From positions 16,242,501 through 16,306,500 of the forward strand of contig NC_133401.1 of the NCBI RefSeq assembly GCF_047511655.1: a stretch of 64,000 nucleotides of DNA, written 5' to 3'. The position numbers and the translations under genes are program-made. Below the pieces are notes generated by a model. The model did no database searches and had not been told where the DNA came from. It saw only the letters and a program-made list of their open reading frames with translations. Positions 32,086 through 43,519 of the stretch are shown here, one piece after another. The number at the start of each line of letters is the position of its first letter. The stretch's first letter is position 1. The stretch is from Castor canadensis. Its lineage: Eukaryota > Chordata > Mammalia > Rodentia > Castoridae.

Positions 32086-32175
32086 TAAACAGGAAGGTCC
32101 TTTCTATACCTGGTTTCCTGAATGTGTTCATGAACAGGTGATCTTTCGAGATGATCATACTGTTTCTCTTTGGTA

Positions 32176-32334
32176 TGTTTGTTGTTTTGAGGGCACTAGG
32201 GTTTGAACTCAGTGGGGGGGTTTTCAAGATACAGTCTCAGAACCATTTGCCTAGGCTGGCTTCAAACCAGATCCTCCTGATCTCTGCCTCCTGAGTAGCT
32301 GGGATTACAGGCGTGAGCCACTGGTGTGTGGCTC
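32176..32334 (-). repeat. Composite B1-ID SINE, internally deleted
   Basis: AGGGTTTGAACTCAGTGG runs directly into TTCAAGATACAGTCTCAGAA and reverse B1 sequence. Confidence 0.75.
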
Positions 32335-32335
32335 T

Positions 32336-32893
32336 TTAGTATGTTTACATTGCACATTACACTGAGTTTTCTTTGTGTGTGTGCTGTGACAATAAACATC
32401 TACACTCTTAGAAATGTTCCAAAAAAGAAGACATTGTACTGACTGGAGTCACTATGTTACAGAATGGTGAATTTAGCTCTTCTGACTAACTGAAATTTTG
32501 TATCCTTTCCTTTTCCTTTACTTTTTCTTTTATAATTTCCTATCCTTTGATCAGCATATGACCCTGGGCCCCTGGGCACCACCCTCCCACTCTCTTTCTC
32601 CCAGAATCAGTCTTTTAGACTCCACATGGAAGTGAGATCATGCAGCGTTTGTCTTTCTGTGCCTGGGTTTTTTCACTTAGCTAATGTCCTCCAAGTTCAC
32701 TCATATCACAAACGACCGTATTTCTTTCTTTGTAAAGGCTGAATAATATTCCACTGTGTATACATTCCATGTTTTCATCCACAAACTGACACTTAAATTG
32801 ACCGCATGTCCTGGGGATCGTGAACAGCGGTGCAGTGGCAGAGTGCAGTGTCTCTTTGATATACTGACTTCAGTTCCTTTGGATATTCTGATG
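32336..32893 (-). mobile_element. L1 3'-end fragment nested in the older L1
   Basis: Reverse-strand L1 ORF2 C-terminus and 3' UTR. The minus frame at about 32701-32890 includes KTWNVYTVEYYSAFTKKEI, like the L1 ORF2p end. It is out of order relative to the flanking L1 pieces, so it is a separate insertion. Confidence 0.7.
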
Positions 32894-32895
32894 AT

Positions 32896-33195
32896 TGTTT
32901 TTTGGTGGGATTGGGGTTTGAACTCAGGGCTTTGCACTTGCAAAGCAGGAGCTCTACCACTTGACCCACACCTCCAGCCCATTTTGCTCGGGTTATTTTG
33001 GAGATGGGGTCTCCTGAACTATTTGTCCAGGCTGGCTTTGGACGTCAATCCTCCTGATCTCAGCCTCCCAAGTAGCTAGGATGACAGGCGTGAGCCACCG
33101 TTGCCTGACTTGTTTTTTGGCAGCACTTGGGTTTGAACTCAGGACCTCATGCTTGCCAGGCAGGCGCTCTACCACTTGAGCCTCTCTGCCAACTC
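32896..33195 (-). repeat. Composite SINE followed by ID-like tail
   Basis: First copy to about 33112 (TTTGAACTCAGGGCTTTGCA to GAGCCACCGTTGCCTGAC); second from TTTTTTGGCAGCACTTGGGT to the ACCACTTGAGCC box. Confidence 0.85.
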
Positions 33196-33387
33196 TCAGT
33201 GAGGATTTTTACATTTATGTTTACGATACATATTGGTTTGCAGTTTTCTTGTAATATATTTGTTTGGTTTTCAGTGTTGGAATAATGCTGGTCTCATAAA
33301 ATAAATGACCCCCCAAAAAGCCTCTTGAATGAGAGGCTGCCAGGACTGAGACAGAGCTGGACCAAGGCTGAAGGAGGTGCAGGTTGG

Positions 33388-33516
33388 GAGGAAAGGGGCT
33401 TGGCACTACCGTCTGTAATCCCAGCCATCAGGAGGCAGAGGCAAAAGGATCACAAATTCCAGGCCAGCCTGGGCTACATAGGGAGACTCTGTTCAAAAAC
33501 AAATAATAAATAATAG
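33388..33516 (+). repeat. B1-like SINE
   Basis: CCGTCTGTAATCCCAGCCAT and GGCCAGCCTGGGCTACATAG with an A-rich end. Confidence 0.8.
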
Positions 33517-33624
33517 GGTGACCACAGGGTGTCTTCAGATGGAGAGGAGAGGCAGAATCCAGGTTAACCCGGAGCACCCAAAGTTATGAGGTGCAGAAAA
33601 TGAGAAGAGAGGAATGGTGGGGAG

Positions 33625-33625
33625 A

Positions 33626-33675
<50 letters not shown>

Positions 33676-33679
33676 GAGA
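33625..33679 (+). repeat. (AG)n microsatellite
   Basis: About 25 AG units with one CAG interruption. Confidence 0.95.
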
Positions 33680-34104
33680 TGCCAGGGGCAGAGAAGAGAG
33701 AGGTCTTGAGAGCCGGAAGGAGGAGCCCGTCTGTGGGTGGCGGTCACCCTGAGAGGTGCCAGGACTGTGGCATTGGATTGACCAATGTGGGAGTCACCAC
33801 AATGATGGCGCTTTGGTTTGGGCGTGCCACGAGCAGGGACTATGGGAGGAGAGTCTGTATAAACAGCCCTTTTCTGGAATGTTGAGTTTGGACACAGCCT
33901 CCCTCCAAAGCTGAGGGGCACCTGGTCCCGTAACACATCAACCCTGTGACACGCAAGCTGGGAGGGTCAGAAAGGCACCCGCATGTTCCCAACACTCATT
34001 CCACAGCTGTGTTTCCAGGGGAAAGGCAACTCAAGACAAAAGGAACAGCATGTGCAAAGGTTCCGAGGCAGGAAGATCCAGGGGGTGTTAGTGGAGCCTA
34101 GGCT

Positions 34105-34212
34105 CCCTTGGAAGGGGCTCACTATAGAGCTCAGGCAAGCTTTGAACTCATGATCCTACTGCCTCAGCCTCCCGAGTTCTGGGATTATAGTCCTGCACCA
34201 CCACACCCATCT
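34105..34212 (-). repeat. B1-like SINE, truncated
   Basis: TGCCTCAGCCTCCCGAGTTC and CTGCACCACCACACCC in reverse orientation. Confidence 0.7.
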
Positions 34213-34735
34213 GAAGAGCATTGTTTTGTCCCAAGGGCACTGGGGAGCCACAGCAGGTTCTAGGCAGGGTGTAGGTTTGTACTTTAGCCAGAGCTCTCTG
34301 GCTGCTGAGTGGGGGTGGGGGTGAGGGGTGAACCCTGGTCTGTCTTGGTCTCCCTGTGTCCACAGCACCCTCCACCCCCACAGGAAAGAGCAGGTGCTCA
34401 ACAGACACAGATGCTGAGTATGTTGAATTTTATGTCACTGGAAACACAGAAGCAAGGTGCGCTGGGGGTCCCTCCTGTCCTCCAAGCAGCCATGGAGGGA
34501 GGCAGAAGATTGCAGGGCGCTGGAGAGAGAAGTCCTGGGTATGTCCCCAACCGTGTCACAGCCTCACCACACTCCCCTCCCACCTGTGCCCCACAGTCCT
34601 CGCTCAGTGAGCAAAGTGGCATGCACAGGGAGAAGCCCGGCTCTCCACCGCCCCCTGCTGGAAACCCGCAGATAATTCGCTGGTACTGACCAGGGCTGGT
34701 GGATTACCTCCATTGTATTTGGTATTCTTTCCTTT

Positions 34736-34920
34736 TTAATTTTTTCTTTTTTGGCAGTAATGGGGTTCGAACTCAGGCCCTCACACTTGCTAGGCAGGCC
34801 TACACCGTGAGCCACTCTGCCAGCACTTTCTTGTGATGGGATTTTTTGAGATAGGGTCTCCTGAACTGTTTGCCCAGGGTGGCTTCGAACCGCGATCCTC
34901 CTGATCTCTGCCTCCCGTTT
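34736..34920 (-). repeat. Composite B1-ID SINE, truncated
   Basis: GGCAGTAATGGGGTTCGAAC, then the reverse B1 part stopping at CTCTGCCTCCCG. Confidence 0.8.
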
Positions 34921-35225
34921 TCTGTAATCTCAATCGTACTGCTAGGCAAGTAATACGGGTGTTGGTGTAATTTGAAAATTCAGTTAATTAGAAGCAGTTC
35001 TAATTTTCTAGCCAAGCAAATTCACCCCTTTAATTCTCTCCTGCCTTCGAATTGGTCCAGAAGATAAAACCATCCACGGAGAGAAAACCACGTAGCTACA
35101 AATTTTCCTAAAGATTTTCAAGTATTATAGGAACAAAAACCCACGAAAAAGAACTGGTTAAAAGCTGGACATTTCCTCTTGCTTCCCTAATTATAGGATA
35201 GCACAGATGTGGGGAGGAATGTCAG

Positions 35226-35452
35226 CCGGGTGCCGTGGCTCATGCCTGTCATCCTAGCTACTTAGGAGGCTGAAATTGGGAGGATCGAGGTTTGAGGGCA
35301 GCCTGGGCAAATCGTTCTCGAGACCCTATCTCCAAAAAAACCAGGGCAAAATAGACTGGAGGTGTGGCTCAAGTGGTAGAGCTCCTGCATTGCAAGTGCA
35401 AAGCCCTGAGTTCAAACCCCAGTCACACCACAAAACAAAACAAAACAAAATG
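35226..35452 (+). repeat. Composite B1-ID SINE
   Basis: GCCGGGTGCCGTGGCTCATG to GTTCAAACCCCAGTCACACC with an AAAAC-repeat tail. Confidence 0.9.
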
Positions 35453-35589
35453 CCCCTTATTATTTCTCTGCTTAACATAATACTATACAAAGAAATAGTC
35501 TGATTATGTTTATGCTCAAATTTCTAGCTTTTCTTGTATAGGGTCCAACTATGGTTCTACCAGTGAGGAGGAATTAATATTCAATATTA

Positions 35590-35900
35590 TGGAGTTCAAG
35601 CCAAGTGTGGCTCACGCCTGTAGTCCCAGCCACTCAGAAGATAGAGATCAGGAGGATTTGGGTTTGAAGCCATCCTAGGCAAAAGTTCGCAAGACCCCAT
35701 CTCAACTAACAAGGTGGGCTTGATGGTTTCTGCCTGCCATCCCAGCTATACAGGAGGCCTAAGTAGCAGGATTACAATCCACGCCAATCCAGGTAAAAAT
35801 GGTAGACCCTACCTGAAAATAACTGGAGACATGGCTCAAGTGGTAGAGCACCTGCCTAGCAAGTGTGAGGTCCTGAGTTCAAACCCCAGAGCTGCCATTT
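35590..35900 (+). repeat. Trimeric SINE: B1-like, B1-like, ID-like
   Basis: AGCCAAGTGTGGCTCACGCC, then GGTGGGCTTGATGGTTTCTG, then ACATGGCTCAAGTGGTAGAG. Confidence 0.8.
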
Positions 35901-36054
35901 TATAACCTAAAAGAAAGATGAGAGACACAAAAATCTCAACTGACTGCCTCCTAAGAACCTCGGGTTGACCCTGAAATGCCTGATTCAAAAACAAGAACAA
36001 CAAAGATTGCAGCAGGCAGTTACCATTGTCACCACGTTATTCAGAACGCTGAAA

Positions 36055-36235
36055 TAGGCTGGGCGTGCACTCCTGTAATCCCAGCACTCAGGAGGAGGAG
36101 GAGGCAGGAGGATGATCCCAAGTTCCAGACCACCCTGGGCTGCATAGTGAGAGTCCAATCTCAAACAAAACAAAAAAACCCAAACAACAAAAACAAAAAT
36201 CTCTCTTTTTTTTTTTTTTTTTGGTGGCACTGAGT
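36055..36235. repeat. B1-like SINE (+) and small reverse T-rich remnant
   Basis: CTGGGCGTGCACTCCTGTAA to CAATCTCAAACAAAAC; next to it a T-run and TGGTGGCACTGAGTGGTTGG, probably a truncated reverse ID-type copy. Confidence 0.7.
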
Positions 36236-36369
36236 GGTTGGGATTGCCGGGCTGTTTTCTTTTCCCGCCATCCCAGGCAAGGCCCAAACCAGAAACACAC
36301 AGCGATCTGGCTACCACTCCCCTGTCTCAGGCTGTGATCTGACCTCTTTCTATTTTGAAATCAGAAAGT

Positions 36370-36487
36370 GTGAATTTTTTTTGAGACAGGGTTTTGCTGT
36401 GTAGCCCAGGCTGAACTGGAACGCAAGGTCCTCCTACCTCAGCCCCCTAAGTGCCGGGATTACAGGCGCGCACCGCCACGCCCCGCT
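36370..36487 (-). repeat. B1-like SINE
   Basis: TTTGAGACAGGGTTTTGCTG to GCGCACCGCCACGCCCCGC. Confidence 0.9.
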
Positions 36488-36859
36488 TACAATCAGTTTT
36501 GACATATGCAGAAAGCAAGACCCTGTCCCCACCATGGAGACAATGAACTTAGCAGTCAGCCTCACAGAGTTCCCTGCCCCTCCTGGCCTACGGGCACGCA
36601 TTCGTGGTTATGATGCACGCGTGCGTGGACGCCTGCGCTGCGTCCCCTTGCTGGGTGTTTGTGACACACGGATGAAGCTGGGACCAGGTGTGGGGGGATC
36701 GCTTGGGTTCCTTGGGGAAGAAGGCGATGGCGCCACCGTGTGGCCGATGTGTGTAACTGCGTGGCCCACTCGGTTTTCATGTCAGTCGTTCAGTTGATGG
36801 AAAGTGACATTGCTGTGGCTTTTTTTTTTTTTTTGCACTTTTGTCTTTTTTTGTGGGTG

Positions 36860-37790
36860 GAGGGCTTATTTCACTGTGAGGAGGCTGGGCAGAGGGCAGA
36901 GGTGGGGAACGGGGGCAGGGAATGCCTCCAGCCTACTAAGGAGGGGAAACTGAGGCAGGCTAGTGGAGACCTCGCCCCAAGGGGAGGGGAAAATCTGAGA
37001 AACTGAGCCCCCTCCCTCTGGGCTGTCTCAGTCCCCCTGCTCACTGGACCCCATCCTGGCTGCCCAGACAGCAAGGGAGGCCATGGGCAGGGGGCCTGGA
37101 GGGGTCCAGGAGTGCTGGGCGGGGCTTCCACTGCCACCTGGGGGATGACCACAGAAAGAGCCACTCCACTCTGGCGCTGGAGGTGACAACCTTGATGGCC
37201 AGAAGTTGGTGGCTCGCACAGGTCTGCTGGGGTGGCCAGAGCCAGTGCTCCTGAGTGGTCAGCATCTCCAGGTCACCCACATCCATGGCCATCGTCAGCG
37301 TGACCTCCAGGGACAGGGCTGTGGGGGAGGGGACAGACCCCTGCTGTACATGGAGTCAACAGTGACCAGGGTCAGCTCACTCATGGTCATGAGAGGGACA
37401 CTGAGGTCCAGGCTCGCTCCATGTGAGCATCGGCGTGGGTCACGTGCCAGGGACATCAGCAGCTGTATGGTCCCTTGGTGGGGTGGCTTAAGCCCAGCAG
37501 GTGGGGACCAGTGTCCTGTCCTCAGCAGCCCAGGGTGTCCCGCTGCTCATCCTGGGCCACCTCCACTGAGGGCTGTCCCATGTCCTGGGGGACAGCAGCT
37601 CGCTCAGGGGGTCACCATCCTCTTCCCGCTCCTCCTTCTGTGTCCTTAAGTATCCTGAAGTCCCCAGGCAGAGGGACCCCAGCAGGCTAGGATGGCATGC
37701 TGATGGGACAGGAGCTGGGCCTCTGGCTCTTGGAACCCTGCTGGGGTCCTGTGTCCCCCTGACCGCCACCAGGGCATGCTACCTCTAGTG
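36860..37790. other. Repeat-free GC-rich island, no recognised gene
   Basis: About 0.9 kb without SINEs inside the repeat-dense intergenic region. Minus-strand frames such as 37041-37292 (MAMDVGDLEMLTTQEHWLWP) are short and unmatched. It may be a decayed gene fragment or a regulatory block; nothing decides. Confidence 0.3.
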
Positions 37791-37827
37791 AAATGTTTGC
37801 TTTTTCTTTTCTGGCTATTGACTTTTT

Positions 37828-38272
37828 TTTTGAGGTAGGACCCGGGTTTTGAACTCAGGCCCTCCTGCTTTCTAGGCAGTCTCTACTGCTTGAGCCACAG
37901 TGTAGTTCTTTCTGCTTTAGTTATTTTTCAAATAGGGTCTCATGTGTTTTTGCCTGGGGCCACGGCCTGGACAGAGATCCTCTTACCTACAACCTCCTGT
38001 GTAGCTGAGATGACAGGCACATACCACCACACTCAGCTTGTTGATTGAGATGGGGTCTCACTAACTTTTTTTTTTTTTTTTTTTTGGCAATACTGGGGTT
38101 TGAACTCAGGCCCTTCACCTTGAGCCACTCCACCAGACCTTTCTTGCTGTTGGGTGTTTTCCAGATAGGGTCTAGAGAACTATTTGCTCAGGCTGGCTTC
38201 GAGCCCCGATCCTGCTGATCAATGCCTCCCGAGTAGCTGGGACTACAGGCGTGACCACCACACACAGCTGAT
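37828..38272 (-). repeat. Two composite SINEs in tandem
   Basis: First to about 38037, with GTTTTGAACTCAGGCCCTCC; second from the T-run at 38064 with TACTGGGGTTTGAACTCAGG to GCGTGACCACCACACACAGC. Confidence 0.8.
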
Positions 38273-38355
38273 ATGCATTTCTTTGGAGCAGCATATGTTT
38301 GGGCCTAACTATTTTTATGCAATCTGATGATCTCTGTCTCGTAATTGGACATTGG

Positions 38356-38645
38356 TTGAGCTGAAGATGTGGCTCGAGTGCTAAAGGCCTGCCTAGCAAG
38401 CGTGAGGCCATGAGTTCAAACCCCAGTGCCACCAAAACAAAATCAGCACTGGGTATTTACACAGTTTGAGTACAGTGTAACATTTGTACAGATCATTGTA
38501 AATATATTTTCCCTATTCCATGTAAGCTTTGTTCTTTTTTTTTTCCCCATCTTCTTTTGGTGGCAATGGGGTTTGAACTCAGGGCCTCGGGCTTTCTAGG
38601 CAGGCGCTCCACTTCTCTACCTCTTGAGCTACCCCACCAGCCCTT
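38356..38645. repeat. ID-like tail (+) and ID-like SINE (-)
   Basis: Forward copy 38356-38440 (GAGTTCAAACCCCAGTGCCA); reverse copy about 38545-38645 (GGCAATGGGGTTTGAACTCA). Confidence 0.8.
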
Positions 38646-38984
38646 CCACTGTCTTTGGGATTAGTGAAGTTTTTTTTTTTTTTAATTCCTTTTTATTTTC
38701 TTTGTAGGTTTCTTTGCTCCAGCTCTTTCTTTTGTTTTTCTAGCGGCAACTCTGGGGTTCACTGAGGACCTCTGTAACCGGTCACAGACATCCTCCAGGG
38801 GACAGACCACTGGTTCACAGATGGCACAGGGACCTCAGGGGCTGGACCAGCCCTTCTCCCTATGCAGCCTCTGTACTGCGCTGTCACGCTGTTGCTTTCT
38901 CATGTCACAATCCCAAACACATGGGCGTCACTTTTGTTCAAACACTGCATTTGCTCTGAAAGAGATTTAAATAAGAAAAAATAG

Positions 38985-39215
38985 AGCTGGCTCCAGTGCT
39001 CACACCTGTAATCCCGGTTACTCAGGAGGCAGAGATCAGGAGGATCGAGGTTTGAAGCCAGCCCAGGCAAATAGTTCCTGAGACCCTATCTTAAAAAAAA
39101 AAAAAAAAAAACCCTTCACCAAAAAAAGGCTGGGGTGGTTCAAGGTGTAGCCCTGAGTTCAAACCCCAGTACTGCAAGACAAAACAAAACCAAAAAAAAA
39201 AAGAAAGAAAGAAGA
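38985..39215 (+). repeat. Composite B1-ID SINE
   Basis: GCTCACACCTGTAATCCCGG to TTCAAACCCCAGTACTGC with a long A-rich tail. Confidence 0.9.
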
Positions 39216-39419
39216 AGAAAGACAGCTTGTCTGTCTCCCACGTGGTGAGCATGTGTCCTGCTTATCAGGCATTCCTGTAGACCCAGATTTCCATCTGCTG
39301 GTTCTCCCCTGCCCCAGGGCTTCAGTGCGTTCCTTGCCGTGTCTGTCTGCTGCTAGTTCTTCAGCCTTTGCTGTGCCCGAGAAACTCCTGACCGCCTCCC
39401 GCTTAAAAAGTTTATTTTG

Positions 39420-39622
39420 AGCCGGGTGCTGGTAGCTCACACCTGTAATCCCAGCTACTCAGGAGGCAGAGATCAGCAGGATCGTGGTTCAAAGCCAGAC
39501 CAGGCAAATAGTTTCCAAGATCCTATCTCGAAAAACCCTTCACAAAAAAGCCTGGTGGAGTGGCTCAAGGTGAAGGCCCTGAGTTCAAAGCCCAGTACTG
39601 CAAAAAAATAAAAATAAAATTA
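39420..39622 (+). repeat. Composite B1-ID SINE
   Basis: GAGCCGGGTGCTGGTAGCTC to TTCAAAGCCCAGTACTGC and an A-rich tail. Confidence 0.9.
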
Positions 39623-39629
39623 AGCATTG

Positions 39630-39855
39630 CAGTGAGAAGCCAGGGCTGACAGACTAAATAAAAGGTCAAGACCCAGCTAAATGCTGTTTACAGGAATGAA
39701 ATATTACAAAATTCTTTCTCTGACCATAACGGAAATCAATAACATTGGAGATGTCCCCAAAAACCACAAGTATTTGGAAAGTAAATAACCCAGAAGCCAA
39801 AGAAGAAATCAAAAGAGAAAACAGAAACCACGTAATTGTAAAGGAAGGAGAAAAT
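39630..39855 (+). mobile_element. Old L1-type fragment
   Basis: GGTCAAGACCCAGCTAAATG, GACCATAACGGAAATCAATA and AAGAAGAAATCAAAAGAG recall an old L1 coding region. No intact frame; the subfamily is not determined. Confidence 0.5.
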
Positions 39856-39861
39856 AGGAGC

Positions 39862-40255
39862 CAGGCGTGATGGCGCCTGCCTGTAATCCCAGTAGACCGA
39901 GGTAGGAGGAGTTGCAGTTTGAGGATGGCTGGGCTACACAGAGAGACCAGACCTCAAAATAAAATGTGTTGAACTATGTGGCATTGCATAAAGTGATGCT
40001 TAGACATTTATAGGTTTAACATACTTACTTTGGAGCTGGACACGAGTGGCTCACGCTTGTAATCCCAGCTACTCAGGAGGCAGAGATCAGGAGGTCTAGG
40101 TTCAAGGCCAGCCTGGGCAAATAGTTTTCAAGACCCTGTCTCGAAAAAACTCATCACTAAAAAAGGACTGGTGGAGTGGCTCAAGTAGTAAAGCGCCTGC
40201 CCAGCAGTTGTGAGGCCCTGAGTTCAAACCTCGGTGCCACCAAGAAAAAACCCCA
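39862..40255 (+). repeat. B1-like SINE and composite SINE
   Basis: B1-like copy 39862-39965 (CCAGGCGTGATGGCGCCTGC); composite copy about 40035-40255 (CACGAGTGGCTCACGCTTGT to GTTCAAACCTCGGTGCCACC). Confidence 0.85.
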
Positions 40256-40369
40256 AAGTCCCAGATGTGACTCCCCAAGAGGACGGAGAAGTAATTCCGG
40301 CATGTTGTAATGGTGGCCCCCCCACAGGAATGGGAAGCAGATTCCTGATTTGCAGGGGACACAGGTTAG

Positions 40370-40558
40370 TATTATTTGTGGTACTGGGATTTGAATTTAG
40401 GGCTACACCTTGAGCCACCGCACCGGCCTCGTATTCATTTTTGGGCTGCATCAGACCCAGCAGAACCAGCTGCCCACGGGCCCTTTTCCATGTTTGCTAC
40501 CTTTTTTTTTTTTTTTTTTTGGCGATACGGGGAATTGAACTCAAGGCCTCGCACCATC
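40370..40558 (-). repeat. Two truncated ID-like tails
   Basis: GGTACTGGGATTTGAATTTA near 40380 and, after a 20-base T-run, GGGGAATTGAACTCAAGGCC near 40530. Confidence 0.7.
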
Positions 40559-40850
40559 CTTGCTACTTTGAACCCTGGCCTGGCTCTATCTTTAGTGTCG
40601 CCTTGCACCTCTGTGCGTCGGGCACGGATCTGGAACGGCAGAGTACAGCCATTAACCTTTCCTTTGCGAAGCGCCGCCTCCCTGTCTGCCTTGGGGATCC
40701 GGAGGGTCGTGACCCGCAAGGCCTCTTGCTTGTGGTCCAGGTGCGAGATAGGTGTTAGTGAAAATGCCTCTGGCTCCAGGAAGCCCTCCTGACTCACAGG
40801 ATCAGGTACCCCTTGGCCTCCCCCAGCATCCTGAGCTCCCCCGCACCAAT

Positions 40851-40976
40851 CTTTTTTTTTTTTTGATTTGAGTCTGGGTCTGGTTAGGTAGCCCAGAATG
40901 GCCTCCAACTTGCAGTCTTCTTGTCTCACCCTCCCCAGTGCTGGGATTACAGGTGTGTGTCACCACATCTGGTCCC
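40851..40976 (-). repeat. B1-like SINE
   Basis: T-run, GGTTAGGTAGCCCAGAATGG, then CCAGTGCTGGGATTACAGGT. Confidence 0.85.
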
Positions 40977-41116
40977 ACTCTAATCTTGACCACTCTGGTG
41001 ATAGGAATGTCTCTTTCACCAAACTGTCAGTCCCATAAAGATTAGACCAAGGCTTTTGAGGCCACCACAGTGTCCTCAGTGCCACACCACAGAAGTCTGG
41101 GCATGCAGGATGAGCT

Positions 41117-41140
41117 TGGATGGATGGATGGACGGATGGA
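41117..41140 (+). repeat. (TGGA)n microsatellite
   Basis: Six tetranucleotide units with one change to CGGA. Confidence 0.85.
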
Positions 41141-41320
41141 ATGAATGGAGAGGAACGAGTGGGAGAGTGAGAGGCAGCCAAGCAACCGGACAGGACTCAG
41201 GGGACACAGAGAGGGGGCGGGAGGGCGGGAGGGGGACATGAGGAGTAGGAGGGATTCCAAGAATGGACCAGGATCTCAAGAAGGAAGATGGAGACTGGGC
41301 AGTGGGCGGCATCTCAGGGA

Positions 41321-41873
41321 GGTTTTTTGTTTTTTGTTTTTTTCGATGGGATTGGGGTTTGAACTCAGGCCTTCACACTCACAAAGCAGGCGCTTTGCCA
41401 CTTGAGCCACTTCTCCAGTCCACTTGGCTCTGGTTATTTTGAAGGAGGGAACAATTTGCCTGGAACCTCAATTCTCCCGATTTCCGCCCCTCGAGTAGCT
41501 AGGATTATAGCAGAGCCACTGGTGCCGGGTGAGATCCTGTTTTGGAGACAGGGTCTCTCTGACTTTGTCTGCCATCCTCCTGCTTCTACCCCTCGAGTAT
41601 CTGGGACTACAGATGGACAACGCCATGCCCGGCTTGTCTCTCAAACGTCACCTACTCTATCCTGCTCAGGCACATAGAGGGCAGGCTTTGCCTTTGCCCT
41701 GGCCTTGGTCCCTGCCCCTTGGGGATGGGCTCTGCCACACTGCCCAGGGGCTCATGGAGACATCTTTTTGGTTTGCTTGCTTGTTCATTTGAGATGCGGT
41801 CTCAAGCATGCAATCCTCCTGCCTCAGCCTCAGAGTGCTGGGATTACAGCAGTGACTACCACGCCTGGCTCTC
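41321..41873 (-). repeat. Composite SINE and two B1-like monomers
   Basis: Composite about 41321-41535 (GGGGTTTGAACTCAGGCCTT); B1-like 41545-41640 (GAGACAGGGTCTCTCTGACT) and 41785-41873 (TGCCTCAGCCTCAGAGTGCT). Confidence 0.8.
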
Positions 41874-41999
41874 TTAAACAGTGAATTCTTTTTTTTTACA
41901 GTGTAGAACGAGAGTATTGAGATAGAAAAGTGTAAAGAGGGAGAGTAGAGCCCTTGGAGTTGATGGGGGGGTCCCAAGAGAGGGTGCCCCTTAGAGAAT

Positions 42000-43165
42000 T
42001 CTTTAGAAAATTCCCTGCCTGGGTCCACAGCTAATCAGAAAGAGTTTGGTGCCCAGAGGAGGCCCCAGTCCCTTCACTCTGGCCTGGGCGGCCCCAGGGT
42101 GGAGCCAGCTTGGCCCTGTCCCCATGCCTCTGTTCCCCCAGAATATTCTGTCCAGTCTGTAGGGTCCTGACTGCAACTTTCTTTGTCACTGAAGTGGAGT
42201 TATCCTGTTCCCAACCCTATCAACCCCAGAAAGCTGCGCCTCACTTCCTGTCGCCCAGGGCGGCCGGAGGGGCCCGGCCGACTGAAGCGCTCCCTCTAGT
42301 CTCACTTCACGCGCAGTTGGCTTCCACTGGACGTGGGATAGCCTTCCACGGGGCAGGCACCCGTCTCATCCACCCGCGTGTCAGTCGATGAACACTTATG
42401 TGGTTTCCACTTTGGGCACAGTTGAGCAAGTGCCAGGCCTTGTCACAGAGTGAAGGCTCAGTGGCTGAAGGCCTCAGTCTCTCTGACAGTTGAGCAGAGG
42501 TTCAAATCCCAGACTCTGCCTCTGACGTCCCCAGCCTTCTGAGCTTGTTTCATCCCTGGGAACAGCCCCTGCTCCCAAGGCCTGGGGGACTTGGGGCCCA
42601 CTCAGCGCCATTTAACAGACGCTTGGTAAGTAAAGCAACCCTGCCTCATCCCACAGCGGAGTCAGGATTTGAACCCACTTCTGTCTGAGTCAGATGCTAA
42701 TCGTCATACGTTCTGTGTCCCATGGTCAAGACTATCCTAACGTGGGCCCCCAGCTCCTGTCCCGTGGGTGACTTGAGCTGCAATTCCTTCCTCTGTCCCC
42801 AAGTCTGGAAGTGTTTTGCAAAGAGCACTGAGTGAATTCCAGAGCACAGTACTAAGCATTCAGTAAGCGCTCAATCAGTGCAGGTGTTAGGCTTGTCCCC
42901 CCATTTTACAGAAATGCAAACTGAGGCTCAAAGAAAGGTCAGAGCTTCTCAGAGGACCCATGAAAATGTTTGCAGCCTAGAAAAATAGAGGACCAAACTC
43001 ATAATAGCCCCGAATTAGAAAGAACTAAAAAGTGTTCATTGGGAGTGGAGATGGGATGGAGGGATTTGGGGTGACAGTGAAGGGGTGTGTGGCTTCTTTT
43101 TGGGGATTATGAGACTGTTCTAAAACTGATTGTGGTGATAGTTGCCCAGCTGAATATAAGAAGGG
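42000..43165. other. Non-SINE intergenic stretch with MIR-like pieces
   Basis: Mostly unique. CAGGATTTGAACCCACTTCT near 42664 and CATTTTACAGAAATGCAAAC near 42903 look like reverse MIR remnants. No gene seen. Confidence 0.5.
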
Positions 43166-43170
43166 CTTTT

Positions 43171-43490
43171 GCTGGGTGCCGGTGGCTCACACCTGTAATC
43201 CTTTCTACTTGGGAGGCTGAGATTGGGAGGATGGCAGTTCGAGGCCAGCCCAGGCAAAAAAGTTTGCAAGACCCCATCTCAACAGAAAAAAAAGCTGGGC
43301 TTGGTGGTGTGCACCTGTCATACCAGAGGCAGCAGGAAGCATAAAACAGGAGGATCTTGGTCCCGTGACACCCCATCTCCAAAGTAACCAGAGCAAAAAG
43401 GGCTGGGTGTGGCTCTAATGGTGGAGTGCCTGCCTAGCAAGTGCAAAGCCCTGAGTTCAAACCCCAGTGCCACCAGAAAAAAAAAAAGAA
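43171..43490 (+). repeat. Trimeric SINE: B1-like, B1-like, ID-like
   Basis: GCTGGGTGCCGGTGGCTCAC, then GCTGGGCTTGGTGGTGTGCA, then GGGTGTGGCTCTAATGGTGG to CAAACCCCAGTGCCACCAG. Confidence 0.85.
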
Positions 43491-43519
43491 GGGTTTTTTT
43501 GAATGATGTCCTCCTTTTT

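Larger units (their letters stand above)
31340..33305 (-). mobile_element. Fragmented L1 ORF2 relic, interrupted by later insertions
   Basis: Pieces matching L1 ORF2 in reverse orientation lie in the expected order at about 31340-31490 (GATCTTAGGGGGCAGCATTC), 31570-31657, 32086-32175 (GAGATGATCATACTG) and 33195-33305 (GAGGATTTTTACATTTATG). They are separated by SINEs and by a second L1 fragment. It is an inactive relic with no intact frame. Confidence 0.65.

Noticed and set aside
34309-34689. 126-codon + strand open frame
   Set aside because: Lies in intergenic sequence flanked by SINEs, low-complexity composition, no recognisable motif or splice context.
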